Source: Lachnospiraceae bacterium
Lineage (GTDB): Bacteria > Bacillota > Clostridia > Lachnospirales > Lachnospiraceae
Length of the DNA stretch: 52,294 nucleotides
Direction of reading: 5' to 3'
Assembly: GCA_017440375.1 (NCBI GenBank)
Contig: JAFSHK010000020.1
Location: 1 to 52,294 of the forward strand
This document shows, in pieces, positions 1-9,252 of the stretch. The translations under genes and the position numbers were made by a program. Numbering within the stretch: the stretch's first letter is position 1; each line of letters starts with the position of its first letter. Below the pieces are notes generated by a model that did no database searches, was not told the DNA's origin, and saw nothing but the letters and a program-made list of their open reading frames with translations.

Positions 1-52
1 ATTAAGCTGACTTGCTTTTCAATATAATATTCGCGGAGAAGGTATCTCCAGC

Positions 53-137
53 GGAGAGGGTGGGATTCGAACCCACGCGCCCTTGCGGACAAACGGTTTT
101 CAAGACCGCCTCGTTATGACCACTTCGATACCTCTCC
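53..137 (-). tRNA. tRNA-Ser (UGA anticodon)
   Basis: On the minus strand the sequence folds as a cloverleaf: a 7-bp acceptor stem (GGAGAGG with CCTCTCC), a D arm, an anticodon stem with loop CTTGAAA (anticodon TGA), a long class II variable arm (TCCGCAAGGGC region), and the T loop GGTTCGAATCC. The long variable arm and the anticodon identify a serine tRNA reading UCN codons. It is 85 nt and CCA is not encoded. It lies downstream of ispD on the same strand. A short G+C-rich inverted repeat (CTTGCGC/GCGCAAG, about 146-174) separates the two. Confidence 0.95.
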
Positions 138-331
138 ATGTTTCGCTTGCGCATCTCTCTCGCTCAGCGCAAGGATTATTCTATCAAAAAAAAATATTTG
201 TGTCAACAACTTTTTTGACATTTTTTTAAACATTTTTTATTTTACTTTTTTTCAAACAAAAATATTTTATTTTAAGACACCTGATTTGATATAAAATATC
301 GACTCAAATGCCCAAAATACAAATAGTCGCC

Positions 332-1042
332 CTATCTCAACAAGGAAGTCGCAATCGAAATATCTTCTGGTGTTGTTATTTTCATGTTCTCATAGGAACC
401 TTCTACCAGCTTAACCGGATGTTGCAATAGTGTTTCCACTACCATGGCATCATCCGTAATTTTAATTCCTTGTTGCTTCAAGCCCTCCTCTTCTACTAAT
501 AATTTCTGATAAGCTTCTCTCGCTAGTTCTAGCGTAAAAACTTGCGGTGTCTGCACCTGCCAGACGGTCTCTCGATTCGGAGTTGTCTTCGCAAATTGTT
601 TCTCATCTACAATTTTAATCGTATCCTTGACTGGCATACCGACTACACAAGCATGATGCTCTTGTACCGCCTCGTATGCACGAGTCAGTATTTCTTCTGT
701 CACAAAAGGGCGGGCTCCGTCATGAATAAAAACATAGTCTGCGTCTTCTATCATCATAAGTCCGTTTGCTACCGAATGGTAACGTTCTTTACCACCTTCG
801 ACAACCTTGTTTACTTTGGTAAACTGAAATTTTTCTACAATTTCTTTTCTACAATATTCAACTTCACCTTTTCCGACTACCAGAATAATTTCATCAATAA
901 AACTGTTTTGAAATGTTTTCAGTGCATAATAAATGACCGGTTTGTCCTTCAAAAGAAGATATTGCTTCTGCACATCACTGCGCATTCTTTTCCCTTGTCC
1001 TGCTGCCAGCACTACAGCCACCGTTTTCTTCTTCGCTTCCAT
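332..1042 (-). CDS. ispD: 2-C-methyl-D-erythritol 4-phosphate cytidylyltransferase
   Basis: This enzyme joins CTP and 2-C-methyl-D-erythritol 4-phosphate in the cytoplasmic MEP (non-mevalonate) isoprenoid pathway. The 236-residue product has the IspD layout: an N-terminal nucleotide-binding loop AAGQGKRM, the FIHDGARP motif, and a TPQVF segment near the middle of the C-terminal half. The frame is open nine codons further upstream, but GGAGG lies just before the internal ATG that gives MEAKKK, so I place the start there. It is the last protein gene of the minus-strand run that contains tsaD, about 70 bp after tsaD. The family assignment is firm. Confidence 0.95.
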   Translation of the reverse strand: MEAKKKTVAVVLAAGQGKRMRSDVQKQYLLLKDKPVIYYALKTFQNSFIDEIILVVGKGEVEYCRKEIVEKFQFTKVNKVVEGGKERYHSVANGLMMIEDADYVFIHDGARPFVTEEILTRAYEAVQEHHACVVGMPVKDTIKIVDEKQFAKTTPNRETVWQVQTPQVFTLELAREAYQKLLVEEEGLKQQGIKITDDAMVVETLLQHPVKLVEGSYENMKITTPEDISIATSLLR

Positions 1043-1111
1043 ACATCCTCCATACCGCTCAATTTTCACAGCCTCGCCAGTTCCAGTCCTATATACTTTT
1101 CACAACACCTA

Positions 1112-2140
1112 TCAGATTCTTTCTCCCAGACGAAGATTCGGTACAGCATTCAAGTCATAGCCATGACGTATCCCTTTACAATATTCGTAATAGCCTGCTA
1201 CACCTATCATTGCCGCATTGTCGGTACAGAAAATCGGTGACGGATGATAGAATTCAATCTTTCTTGCAGCACATTCCTTTTCAAAAGCCTCCCGTAAAGA
1301 GGAATTCGATGCCACACCGCCTGCTATTGCAAATTTATTAAGTCCATATTCTTCAACTGCCTGCATAGAATGCTCTACCAGTACATCTACAACCGCTTTC
1401 TGGAACGAAGCGGCTACGTCTGCCTGACAGATCTCAATTCCTTTCATCTCACAAGAATTCAAATAATTCAAAACGGCTGATTTCAAACCACTAAAACTAA
1501 AGTCATATACCGCATCCACCACTTTTGCCCGTGGAAAATGAATGGCATCCGGATTGCCTTCTTTGGAAACCTTGTCAATTTTCGGTCCTCCCGGATATCC
1601 TAAACCAATCGCTCTTGCTACTTTATCAAAAGCTTCTCCTGCTGCATCGTCTCTGGTACGTCCCAGTATCTCATATTCGCCATAATCCTTAACAGCAACC
1701 AAATGAGAATGCCCACCTGACACTACCAGACAGATAAATGGAGGTTCCAGTTCTTTGTTTTCAATATAATTTGCACTGATATGTCCTTCAATATGATGTA
1801 CACCAACTAGCGGTATGCCGGAAGCAAGACTAATTGCCTTCGCAGTCGATACACCCACAAGCAACGCTCCTACCAGTCCAGGTCCATACGTTACTGCAAT
1901 TGCTGAAATATCCTTCATTGTAACTCCTGCCTCTTTCAGCGCTTCTTCAATTACCTGATTAATTTTCTCAATATGTTTTCTGGAGGCAATTTCGGGTACG
2001 ACTCCACCATATAAGGTATGTAATGCAATCTGTGAAGATATGACATTCGACAGTACTTCTCTACCATTTTTTACAACAGCCGCTGCCGTTTCATCACAAG
2101 AGCTTTCGATTGCCAAAATCAACACATCTTCTTTTTCCAT
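1112..2140 (-). CDS. tsaD: tRNA N6-adenosine threonylcarbamoyltransferase TsaD
   Basis: TsaD transfers the threonylcarbamoyl group to A37 of ANN-decoding tRNAs, working with TsaB and TsaE. The 342-residue product starts with the ASKHA-fold signature [11 protein letters not shown]. It contains the metal-binding H-x3-H motif in HHIEGH, the VSGGHSHL phosphate loop and the late [10 protein letters not shown] motif. The length is normal for bacterial TsaD. tsaB and tsaE lie upstream on the same strand, separated by rimI, a zinc-ribbon gene, rnz and a DUF6715 gene, so most of the t6A machinery is in one neighbourhood. No TsaC/Sua5 gene, which makes the threonylcarbamoyl-AMP substrate, is seen in the window. 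Confidence 0.97.
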   Translation of the reverse strand: MEKEDVLILAIESSCDETAAAVVKNGREVLSNVISSQIALHTLYGGVVPEIASRKHIEKINQVIEEALKEAGVTMKDISAIAVTYGPGLVGALLVGVSTAKAISLASGIPLVGVHHIEGHISANYIENKELEPPFICLVVSGGHSHLVAVKDYGEYEILGRTRDDAAGEAFDKVARAIGLGYPGGPKIDKVSKEGNPDAIHFPRAKVVDAVYDFSFSGLKSAVLNYLNSCEMKGIEICQADVAASFQKAVVDVLVEHSMQAVEEYGLNKFAIAGGVASNSSLREAFEKECAARKIEFYHPSPIFCTDNAAMIGVAGYYEYCKGIRHGYDLNAVPNLRLGERI

Positions 2141-2159
2141 TTCGCCTTACAATCCTTTC

Positions 2160-2726
2160 TTATTCGTCTAAATCCCATCCGAGAATTTTCCAATGTTCAT
2201 TTTCGTCCTGCCGCAAAACAAACACAACCATACTGGAAATTCTATCGGTTCCCTGTAAAATACTATACTCACAATACAATCTTGCACACTTACTTTCGTT
2301 TTCTGAGAAAAACTCTACGTCCGTACTTGCGGATAGCTGATAAGAAGAAATGGTGCGTTTATTCGCCTGCATCTCTGCAATATCACTCTTTAAATCCGTT
2401 ATATACTGTTCCTCTGTTTTCCGGGCAATCAATTCATCATCATACAAACCTTGAATCTGCATTGCCAAATCATAAAGTTCTTCTTCCGTATAGGTTTCAT
2501 TATAAAAACACTTGGAAATTTCGTTGAAATATTTCACAACTTCCTTCGGTGTCGGCGGATAACTTTTCTCCAAATCCTTCATTAACACCGATTGTACCAA
2601 TGTAGATTCTACAACCTCTTCTCTGTCTGCACTTTGCCTGTTGGATAAATAAAAATAATATCCGATTACTAATACAGCTAAAATAATACCAACTACTAAT
2701 AGTTTTGCTCCATTCTTATTCTTCAT
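2160..2726 (-). CDS. DUF6715-like membrane-anchored protein
   Basis: The function is unknown. The 188-residue product has a short basic N terminus, one transmembrane segment (about residues 8-26), and a soluble, probably extracellular domain rich in Glu and Tyr. From memory the pattern (YPPTPKEVVKYFNEI, then EEELYDLAMQ, ending WKILGWDLDE) matches DUF6715, a family I know only from Lachnospiraceae and relatives. I could not check this by search. A good ribosome binding site (AAGGGGG) precedes the ATG. It lies between rnz and tsaD with short gaps (56 and 19 bp), so it is probably co-transcribed with them, but nothing in the sequence links it to tRNA metabolism. Confidence 0.75.
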   Translation of the reverse strand: MKNKNGAKLLVVGIILAVLVIGYYFYLSNRQSADREEVVESTLVQSVLMKDLEKSYPPTPKEVVKYFNEISKCFYNETYTEEELYDLAMQIQGLYDDELIARKTEEQYITDLKSDIAEMQANKRTISSYQLSASTDVEFFSENESKCARLYCEYSILQGTDRISSMVVFVLRQDENEHWKILGWDLDE

Positions 2727-2782
2727 ACGTTTCCCCCTTGACTCATGATATTATCTTGTCCGTTCCTTTAACAGCTTTCCTA

Positions 2783-3691
2783 TCATTCTTCAAATAACAA
2801 AGTTACACTCATACCGTCCTTACCCGCTACGGCATTTGAGAATATTTTCCGTACATCTTTCATATAATCCTCTGCTCTGACAAGGGAAGGGCTATAATGT
2901 GTTAACCACATTTCTTTTACATTTGCTTCCTTCGCCAAAGTAGCTGCTTCGTAGAAAGTCATGTGTTTATATTCTTTTGCTTTTTTCTTTTTCTCCGGCT
3001 CGCCATACATGCCTTCACAGATAAACAAATCCGCTTCTTTTGCATTTCTGACAATGCTGTCAGTTGGTCTGGTGTCTGTGCAGTAAGTCAACTTAATTCC
3101 TTTTCTCGGAGGACCAAGTACCATGTCTGGCGTTAAAATTCCCTGTTCGGTTTCAATCGTTTCTCCCTTTTGCAGACGACTCCAATAACGCTGTTCTACA
3201 CCGTTTTCTTTCGCTTTCTCTACATCGAATTTGCCAACTCTGTCAATGACAATGTTATAACCATAACAAACTACATTATGATTTACTTTAAAGGTCTCTA
3301 TACGAAAGCCATCAAATGATAAAGTCTGTTCTGCTTCCGTCAACTCCATACATTCAATTTCAAAAGGAAGCTCCGGCGCAATGACACGCAACGCTGATAC
3401 TACCTTCGTCAATCCTTTCGGACCAATTAATAATAACGGCTCTGTTCTTTCTGCATTTCCCATTGTAAGAAGCATGCCCGGCAAACCACTGATATGATCT
3501 GCATGAAAATGAGTAAAACAGATAATATCAATCGGTTTGGGACTCCAGCCTTTCTCTTTCATGGCAATCTGGGTTCCTTCGCCACAATCTATCAATATAC
3601 TTTTTCCGTTATATCTTGCCATTAAGGAAGTCAGCCATCTATAAGGCAATGGCATCATTCCTCCCGTTCCAAGTAAACAAATATCTAACAT
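2783..3691 (-). CDS. rnz: Ribonuclease Z (tRNA 3' endonuclease)
   Basis: RNase Z removes the 3' trailer of tRNA precursors. The 302-residue metallo-beta-lactamase-fold protein carries the metal-binding motif FTHFHADHISGLPG, the upstream GCG/TGGMMPLPYRW start region typical of short-form RNase Z (IDCGEGTQIAM follows), a central YCTDTRP segment and a late LTHYSPS histidine motif. AGGAG lies five bases before the ATG that begins MLDICLLG, so I prefer this over the GTG two codons upstream, which overlaps the ribosome binding site. It sits among t6A genes and upstream of a tRNA gene, an association with tRNA maturation. It may matter here because the downstream tRNA-Ser does not encode CCA. Confidence 0.93.
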   Translation of the reverse strand: MLDICLLGTGGMMPLPYRWLTSLMARYNGKSILIDCGEGTQIAMKEKGWSPKPIDIICFTHFHADHISGLPGMLLTMGNAERTEPLLLIGPKGLTKVVSALRVIAPELPFEIECMELTEAEQTLSFDGFRIETFKVNHNVVCYGYNIVIDRVGKFDVEKAKENGVEQRYWSRLQKGETIETEQGILTPDMVLGPPRKGIKLTYCTDTRPTDSIVRNAKEADLFICEGMYGEPEKKKKAKEYKHMTFYEAATLAKEANVKEMWLTHYSPSLVRAEDYMKDVRKIFSNAVAGKDGMSVTLLFEE

Positions 3692-3713
3692 TGGCACTCC
3701 TGTTCATATTATG

Positions 3714-3962
3714 TTACAGTAATTCCCTTCGTTCCTGTTTATCTACCGAAATCTGAAGCGTTGCAATCATTTTGTTATAACATTCTTCGCACAAATCAAA
3801 ACGATGTGTTTCTCCGTCTCTTTGTCCGAAATAACCGAAGTCATGGCTCACATGGATACATTCTTCTTTAAGAATTCCATTTTCTACCAATAACTCTCTT
3901 TTACACTGATTACAAATAACCGTAACCAACTCTTTTTCTTTCTCATCCAGATATACTCTCAT
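3714..3962 (-). CDS. Small zinc-ribbon-like hypothetical protein
   Basis: I do not recognise a named family. The 82-residue product has two cysteine pairs, C-N-Q-C early (about residue 16) and C-E-E-C late (about residue 60), with His/Cys residues between (ECIHVSHDFGYFGQRDGETHRFDLCEECYNKM). This is the arrangement of a small zinc ribbon. Proteins of this type are usually annotated as hypothetical in clostridia. AGGAGG sits five bases before the second of two adjacent ATG codons, so I use that one. It lies 22 bp upstream of rnz on the same strand and is likely in the same transcript. Confidence 0.8.
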   Translation of the reverse strand: MRVYLDEKEKELVTVICNQCKRELLVENGILKEECIHVSHDFGYFGQRDGETHRFDLCEECYNKMIATLQISVDKQERRELL

Positions 3963-4055
3963 CATACCCTCCTGTACTCACACTTCCTCTTGTGTCTATT
4001 CCTATTATATCAATCTGAAATGTGTAAAAACAGTGGTAAATATTCTATCTGTTTC

Positions 4056-4490
4056 CTATCTCTTCCACATTATCATAGCATCTTCTGTCGGTTTTTCATA
4101 GAAGTTCGGACGAATTCCCTCGGAAAAAAATCCTAATTTTTCATAAACATGAATAGCGTTTTGGTTGCTGACACGCACTTCTAATGTAAAAGCTGTCAAC
4201 CCATTTTGGTATCCATCCTCTATAAGATATTGCAGCATTTTCGTTCCAATACCTTGATTTCTGTATTTTTTATCAATAACTACGTTCGTAATATCGCCTT
4301 CTCCGGCAATCATTAACACGCCGCAGCCACCTACTACTTCACCGTCTGCTTCTGCTACATAATATCTGGCATCCTCTTTTTCTATCATTTCCAAAAAAGC
4401 ATCTCTTGACCAGGGCATCGAAAAAGTTTCTTCTTCTAACTGACTGATTCGCTCCACATCTCTTCGTTCCATCGGTCGAATCTGTATCAT
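4056..4490 (-). CDS. rimI: Ribosomal protein alanine N-acetyltransferase RimI-like
   Basis: This GNAT-fold acetyltransferase is of the RimI type, which acetylates the N terminus of ribosomal protein S18. The 144-residue product shows the N-terminal RPMERRDVERISQLEEETF start typical of RimI, the acetyl-CoA loop region (VVIDKKYRNQGIGTKML), and the NAIHVYEKLGF segment. Its ATG overlaps the TGA of tsaB (ATGA), so the two are translationally coupled, as in many firmicutes where tsaE-tsaB-rimI are consecutive. The gene call is firm. The exact substrate is inferred from family and context. Confidence 0.9.
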   Translation of the reverse strand: MIQIRPMERRDVERISQLEEETFSMPWSRDAFLEMIEKEDARYYVAEADGEVVGGCGVLMIAGEGDITNVVIDKKYRNQGIGTKMLQYLIEDGYQNGLTAFTLEVRVSNQNAIHVYEKLGFFSEGIRPNFYEKPTEDAMIMWKR

Positions 4491-5206
4491 AATCCCGCTT
4501 CCTGCTCTTTCCGTTCGCGCTCTGCCTGTGATAATCTCAAATACTCCGGCGCATGCTCTTCTGCTTTCTGAATTTTCCCCTGTTTATAATAAATACTGCC
4601 AAGTACACCAATACTGCCGGCACGTTGTCTGTTCATATGTGCCGGTGCAAACGTATATGGAACTTTCATAACTTCTTTCATTCTATCGGTAAAAACCGGA
4701 ACACCATCACCCAAGAAAATAACTTCTTTTCCAAGTTCATTGAGTGTCTGCGCAATTTCATCAAAAGCAACCGCGCACTGCTCTCTAATAATATGCAGCG
4801 CATACCTACTGTTTTCTTTTACAAACTCATAAATTCCGGTGTAGACCTGACTTCTTCTGGCATCCATAATCGGACAGACAATTTTGTCTGTTCCGTATAA
4901 ATTATAAGCCAGACCATCCAACGTCGGCACCCCTACAATTGGTTTTTCCATGGCAAAAGCAAGACCCTTGGCCGTTGCCGAACCGATTCGAAGTCCGGTA
5001 AAAGAACCCGGACCTGCTGCCACCGCAATTGCATCTATCTGCTCAAAGTCCAGGTCTATCATTTTCTTGATTTCATCTAGCATCGGCAGTAAAGTCTGAG
5101 AATGTGTTTTTTTATATTGAATTGTATACTCTGCAATTAATAAATCATCTTCAACTACTGCCACAGAAGCCACTAAACCGGAACTGTCCAATGCTATCAG
5201 TCTCAT
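4487..5206 (-). CDS. tsaB: tRNA threonylcarbamoyladenosine biosynthesis protein TsaB
   Basis: TsaB is the non-catalytic partner of TsaD in t6A synthesis. The 239-residue ASKHA-fold protein begins MRLIALDSSGLVASVAV and has the conserved AVAAGPGSFTGLRIG motif. The frame is open 19 codons further upstream, but the strong site GGAGGAGAG sits just before the MRLIALDSS ATG. The 3' end overlaps the rimI start by four bases. tsaE lies 46 bp upstream on the same strand. Confidence 0.95.
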   Translation of the reverse strand: MRLIALDSSGLVASVAVVEDDLLIAEYTIQYKKTHSQTLLPMLDEIKKMIDLDFEQIDAIAVAAGPGSFTGLRIGSATAKGLAFAMEKPIVGVPTLDGLAYNLYGTDKIVCPIMDARRSQVYTGIYEFVKENSRYALHIIREQCAVAFDEIAQTLNELGKEVIFLGDGVPVFTDRMKEVMKVPYTFAPAHMNRQRAGSIGVLGSIYYKQGKIQKAEEHAPEYLRLSQAERERKEQEAGL

Positions 5207-5252
5207 ATCTCTCCTCCATACTGCCTTTCTTGTCACACATAACCTTCTATAA

Positions 5253-5690
5253 TTATCTACCACGTTCTTCTATCGTAATTTTCCGGTAATCAAAACCTTT
5301 CTCCGGATTTTTCTCAATCGTTATCCGTGTATAATTCTGCGGCAAAATTTCTTCAATCAAATTCGCCCATTCAATGAGGCAGACTCCCTCGCCATAGAAG
5401 CAGTCTTCATAACCGATTTCTTCCATTTCCTCCACATCACCAATACGATAAACATCAAAATGATAAAAAGGCATTCTGCCTTCTTCATAAATCTGTACAA
5501 TCGTAAAAGTCGGGCTGTTCACCGGCTCTGTTATGCCCAGTCCCTGTGCAAGTCCCTGCGTGAAAACAGTCTTACCTACACCCAGATCACCAATCAAGGT
5601 ATAAACTTGTCCTGGTCTGACACTCTCTCCTATTTTTTTCCCTAATTCAAATGTTTCCTGTGCACTGTATGTTTCTATAATTTGTTCCAT
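5253..5690 (-). CDS. tsaE: tRNA threonylcarbamoyladenosine biosynthesis ATPase TsaE
   Basis: TsaE is the small P-loop ATPase needed for t6A modification in bacteria. The 145-residue protein has a clear Walker A (GDLGVGKT), followed by QGLAQGLGI and the VNSPTFTIV motif. An HFDVYRI segment and the [13 protein letters not shown] region are also present, as expected for this family. The length is normal. No strong ribosome binding site precedes the ATG, only a purine-rich AAGAGAAA at a long distance. It is the first recognised t6A gene in this minus-strand run. Confidence 0.95.
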   Translation of the reverse strand: MEQIIETYSAQETFELGKKIGESVRPGQVYTLIGDLGVGKTVFTQGLAQGLGITEPVNSPTFTIVQIYEEGRMPFYHFDVYRIGDVEEMEEIGYEDCFYGEGVCLIEWANLIEEILPQNYTRITIEKNPEKGFDYRKITIEERGR

Positions 5691-5745
5691 GACTTATTTA
5701 TTTCTCTTCGTCCTAATTCTCATTTTTACGCATGTTTTCACATTA

Positions 5746-6225
5746 TTACTGTTTAATTTTCACTTTCTTAGGTGGCATATGCGTAGAAATCATCTCGATT
5801 ACTTTATATTTGCTTTCTCCCAAATCTTTTTTGGGAAAAATGCATGCATTAATTGGTGTTGTATAAACAACAATACTACTATTCGTAGATATTGCTTTAT
5901 ACATATCTTCCCATTTCTGATTCTGCACCTCACCATCCTGTGACACTTCAATGCCTTCTTCTGTCAATTTATAATGTAGTGGTTTCTTAAACCCCGGATT
6001 GGTTAACATCTGCTTCTTCGCTCTCAAAAAGAGAGTCCAAGGCTGATAAATCAGAATAATCAATCCACCCACCAAAAAAACAAGTTGTCTGTCTGCATAA
6101 TACGCAACTAGTAATAACGCGCCCACAACAGCTCCTAGCAATCCTGACAAGCTGGTAAAAGTGTGGTGCATAAGATACTCATACAAGATACCTGTTTCCA
6201 TTTTTACATCAAATTCTACTTCCAT
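5746..6225 (-). CDS. YcxB-like membrane protein
   Basis: The product is about 159 residues with two close transmembrane segments (about 30-75 from the start used here) and a C-terminal beta-rich domain (EGIEVSQDGEVQNQKWEDM, then ISTNSSIVVYTTP and CIFPKKDL). This is the pattern of the YcxB-like family of unknown function. The start is uncertain: the ATG for MEVEFDV is used here, but a GTG ten codons upstream lies directly behind GGAGG and could also serve. It is followed after 55 bp by tsaE. A bidirectional-looking hairpin at 6266-6292 isolates it from the exporter genes upstream. Confidence 0.7.
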   Translation of the reverse strand: MEVEFDVKMETGILYEYLMHHTFTSLSGLLGAVVGALLLVAYYADRQLVFLVGGLIILIYQPWTLFLRAKKQMLTNPGFKKPLHYKLTEEGIEVSQDGEVQNQKWEDMYKAISTNSSIVVYTTPINACIFPKKDLGESKYKVIEMISTHMPPKKVKIKQ

Positions 6226-6265
6226 ACAATAACCATGCCTTTCTCTTCTCCACACCCTCCGAATG

Positions 6266-6292
6266 AAAAAACACCTACAATGTAGGTGTTTT
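6266..6292 (-). terminator. Intrinsic terminator downstream of the exporter operon
   Basis: AAAACACCTACA and TGTAGGTGTTTT form a perfect inverted repeat around one base. On the minus strand the hairpin ends in six Ts. It lies after the exporter permease gene and before the YcxB-like gene. Confidence 0.8.
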
Positions 6293-6393
6293 ATCTACTT
6301 AATCTATTATACTGAAAAATCCCCAAAGTGCAAGTGTGTACACAGATTTATATTTCGAGAAAAATTTCTCGCTTGGGCACGTTCTCACTCGAT

Positions 6394-6461
6394 AAAAAAC
6401 GTAGCGGATACTACAGATTTTCTATCGCTGTACTCTGAAAATCTTAGTACCGATGTTTTTT
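6394..6461. terminator. Long imperfect hairpin, probable first terminator of the exporter operon
   Basis: The outer arms are AAAAAAC and GTTTTTT, with inner paired blocks GGATACT/AGTACC and AGATTTTC/GAAAATCT around a 14-nt loop. A and T tracts flank the stem in the orientation of an intrinsic terminator on either strand. It starts 37 bp after the permease stop codon. The long bulged stem is unusual for a simple terminator, so a small structured RNA is an alternative. Confidence 0.5.
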
Positions 6462-6497
6462 AACGGCCCGGCGACTGGGAATCTTTTTCTCGGACTA

Positions 6498-7715
6498 TTA
6501 TTCGTGTCGCAATGCCTCAATCGGGCTAAGTCTTGCTGCTTTCTTCGCCGGATAGATTCCGAAGAAGATACCAACCGCTGAAGAGAACAGCGTAGCCAGA
6601 AATACCGTTGATACTTTCACTTGTGCCGTAAATCCCATAACACTACAAATACCGACTGCTCCCAAACTGCCGATAATAATACCAATAATACCACCAAGCA
6701 TCGTAATAATACCCGCTTCTGCCAAAAATTGTAACAAGATCGAATTGGTTCTTGCTCCCAAAGACTTACGAATACCGATTTCTCTTGTACGCTCTGTTAC
6801 CGATACCAACATAATATTCATAACACCGATACCGCCTACCAATAAGGAAATCGCAGCAACAAAAGAAATAAATACGGTAACAACCCCCAAAATACTGTCG
6901 TACTGCGCTGTATAGTCTGCAAAGCTTTCTACCAGAATCTTATTTTCTCCACGTACTCCATGTCTGTTTTCCATCAGTCGAATACTATCTTCTGCAATCT
7001 GCGAAGAGTCTTCTGCAGATTCGCCGACAATATAAAACTGCGTAAAATCCTCTACATAAAATCCATAACCGGCTCCAAGTGTTGTTATTGGCATTTCCAC
7101 CTGCAAAGCATCTCCATACATCATAGAAAGCATAACTCCACTGCTATCCTTGCGAATACCTACGATTGTCAACTCCTGTGTAACATTATAAACCGTAACG
7201 TCAAAGCTCATACCAATTACATCCGTCGTACCAAAAAGCTTAATTGCACTGCTCTCCGTTATAACACAAACTTTATTGCCACTATAATAATCACTTGTCG
7301 TAAAATATCTGCCCTTAATAATCGGCTCCGTTGATGCACAGTATTCCAATGCCTCATTTCCGGCATATACTATGGTTTCAAAATCACCTTTCCTGCCCTC
7401 TGCTGCCGCATACATTGAATACTGTGGCGTTACGCCCTTGACATTCGGTACTTTTTCCATAATCGCTTCGAAATCTTCATCATTGAATGTAACCGCATTC
7501 TCTTTGCTGGAGTCATTTGTATAAATCGCAACCTGACCTCCCGCTATGGAATCCAGTTCACTGTTAATCTGGCTACGAACGCCATTACCGATAGAAATAA
7601 TCATAATAACGGACGCAATACCGATAATGATACCGAGCATAGTAAGAACAGACCGTCCCTTATTGCTTTTGATATTCATCAAAGCAATTTTAATATATTC
7701 CCATATCTGTGCCAT
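6498..7715 (-). CDS. MacB-like ABC exporter permease
   Basis: The 405-residue permease has the MacB/FtsX layout: one N-terminal transmembrane helix (about 22-45), a large extracellular MacB-type core (about 46-260), and three C-terminal helices (about 275-395) containing the conserved TERTREIGIRKSLGA coupling loop. It would form the membrane part of a tripartite-like exporter with the ATPase and adaptor encoded just upstream (19 bp gap to the adaptor gene). In Gram-positive bacteria such sets export peptides or lipophilic drugs or respond to cell-envelope stress, but the substrate cannot be read from sequence. AAAGGAG precedes the ATG. Confidence 0.93.
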   Translation of the reverse strand: MAQIWEYIKIALMNIKSNKGRSVLTMLGIIIGIASVIMIISIGNGVRSQINSELDSIAGGQVAIYTNDSSKENAVTFNDEDFEAIMEKVPNVKGVTPQYSMYAAAEGRKGDFETIVYAGNEALEYCASTEPIIKGRYFTTSDYYSGNKVCVITESSAIKLFGTTDVIGMSFDVTVYNVTQELTIVGIRKDSSGVMLSMMYGDALQVEMPITTLGAGYGFYVEDFTQFYIVGESAEDSSQIAEDSIRLMENRHGVRGENKILVESFADYTAQYDSILGVVTVFISFVAAISLLVGGIGVMNIMLVSVTERTREIGIRKSLGARTNSILLQFLAEAGIITMLGGIIGIIIGSLGAVGICSVMGFTAQVKVSTVFLATLFSSAVGIFFGIYPAKKAARLSPIEALRHE

Positions 7716-7734
7716 TTATCTGCTCCTTTATCCT

Positions 7735-9252
7735 CTATTCCTGTGGAATAGCGGTAACTGCCATTCCTTCTTCTAAACCGGTTGTTACATCTGTCACAAT
7801 CTGTTCACCCTCAGTTAATCCTTCTTTTACTTCACAATAGTTATCAGAAGAGATACCGGTAACAACACGTTTTTTGGCAAGAATACCGTTTTCTACTACA
7901 TATACAAAATCACCATCTTTATCACTATTAAGCACTTCAATCGGTACAACCAATACCTGTTCTGCCTTGGCTGTATCAATGGTTATCTTCGCTTCTACAC
8001 CGAGGAAAATATTTTCATCCGGATTTTCAATCCGGATATCTGCACCAACAACTGCTGTACCACTTGCATTCGTTGTTGCCATACCATTTATCTTAGAAAC
8101 CGTACCTTCATAGTTATTTCCCGCAATGTTAACAGTTGCTTTCTGTCCAACTGCAATTTTCTCCAAATCATACTTAGAAATGGCAATTTCTACTTTTACC
8201 TTCTCGGTACTCTCTAAAGTAATCATAGAACTGCCAATTGTTGGTGTACCACCTTCTACAATCGAAAGAGCCGTAACAACACCATTAAAATCCGCATTCA
8301 CACCGCTTTCTACTGCTTCAATTGCAGTCAATGTTTCTGTTGCATTGATTTTTTCAATTTCTGCATTTGCCTCTAACTGGCTTTTACTACCGCTATCCAT
8401 AGAAGCACTTTCAGAAGTGCTCTTCTGTGATTTCATTTCTGCTTTATATTCTTTGTATGCTGCAATTTTGTTCTGATATTCAGTCACTTCATTCTGCCAT
8501 GCCTCGATTTCAGAATTATGTTGCTGTTCATAAGCATTCAACTGAATCAATTTCTGTAAATTTTCATACTCTTCTGAATAAGGCTGATCAGACCAATCTA
8601 CCAATGAAATCTGTAACAATGCACCTTCGTATGCCAACGCATCCTGTTTATCTTTAATTTTTTTATTCAACTCTGTTACATAGTTTTCACAATCCGTAAT
8701 CTGCTGTTCCAACACTTCCAAATTAATGTTCGCTTCTCCAAGCTCACTTATGTATTTATTATCTTTATATAAAGAGCTCTCATAACTACCTTCGTTGGAT
8801 TGTAATTTCAATTCTATTAGCTTCTTCTCCTCTGCAAGCGCATCTGTATCATAAGAGAAAAGAATATCGCCTTTTTTCACACTATCACCTAAGGCAATAT
8901 CAACCTTCCCTACTTCCACTGCTACCTCTGAAAAATAGGTTTTGGATTCCTGTGTTTTTACAATCCCGCTCGTGCTAAGTACTTGTTCCACATCACCTTT
9001 TGTAACAGATGTAGTGAAAACCATTGCCGACATGTTGCTTGCTGTTACCGAATTAACAATCATAAATAAAACAATTAGACCGGCAATACCACCAATGATG
9101 CTTCTTTTGATAATTTTTTTCTTTTTCGCCTTATCCATTGGCTCTTTTATCTTCTTTTCTTTTACCTTTTTCTCTTTCTTCTTTTTCTTACCACTTTCTT
9201 CGCTTGTCATTTCTGTTGCGTTCTCTGTTGTGTTCAATTCTTCCTGATTCAT
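7735..9252 (-). CDS. HlyD/MacA-type periplasmic-adaptor-like protein
   Basis: This membrane fusion protein is the partner of the MacB-like permease. The 505-residue product begins with a very Lys/Glu-rich cytoplasmic tail (about 1-48), then one transmembrane helix (about 50-71). A first lipoyl half follows (GKVDIALGDSVKKGDILF), then a long coiled coil (about 140-310), a second lipoyl half (NADFNGVVTALSIVEGG), and beta-barrel domains to the C terminus. In a Gram-positive cell it would sit outside the membrane, anchored by the N-terminal helix. It is transcribed between the ATPase and permease genes. Confidence 0.92.
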   Translation of the reverse strand: MNQEELNTTENATEMTSEESGKKKKKEKKVKEKKIKEPMDKAKKKKIIKRSIIGGIAGLIVLFMIVNSVTASNMSAMVFTTSVTKGDVEQVLSTSGIVKTQESKTYFSEVAVEVGKVDIALGDSVKKGDILFSYDTDALAEEKKLIELKLQSNEGSYESSLYKDNKYISELGEANINLEVLEQQITDCENYVTELNKKIKDKQDALAYEGALLQISLVDWSDQPYSEEYENLQKLIQLNAYEQQHNSEIEAWQNEVTEYQNKIAAYKEYKAEMKSQKSTSESASMDSGSKSQLEANAEIEKINATETLTAIEAVESGVNADFNGVVTALSIVEGGTPTIGSSMITLESTEKVKVEIAISKYDLEKIAVGQKATVNIAGNNYEGTVSKINGMATTNASGTAVVGADIRIENPDENIFLGVEAKITIDTAKAEQVLVVPIEVLNSDKDGDFVYVVENGILAKKRVVTGISSDNYCEVKEGLTEGEQIVTDVTTGLEEGMAVTAIPQE

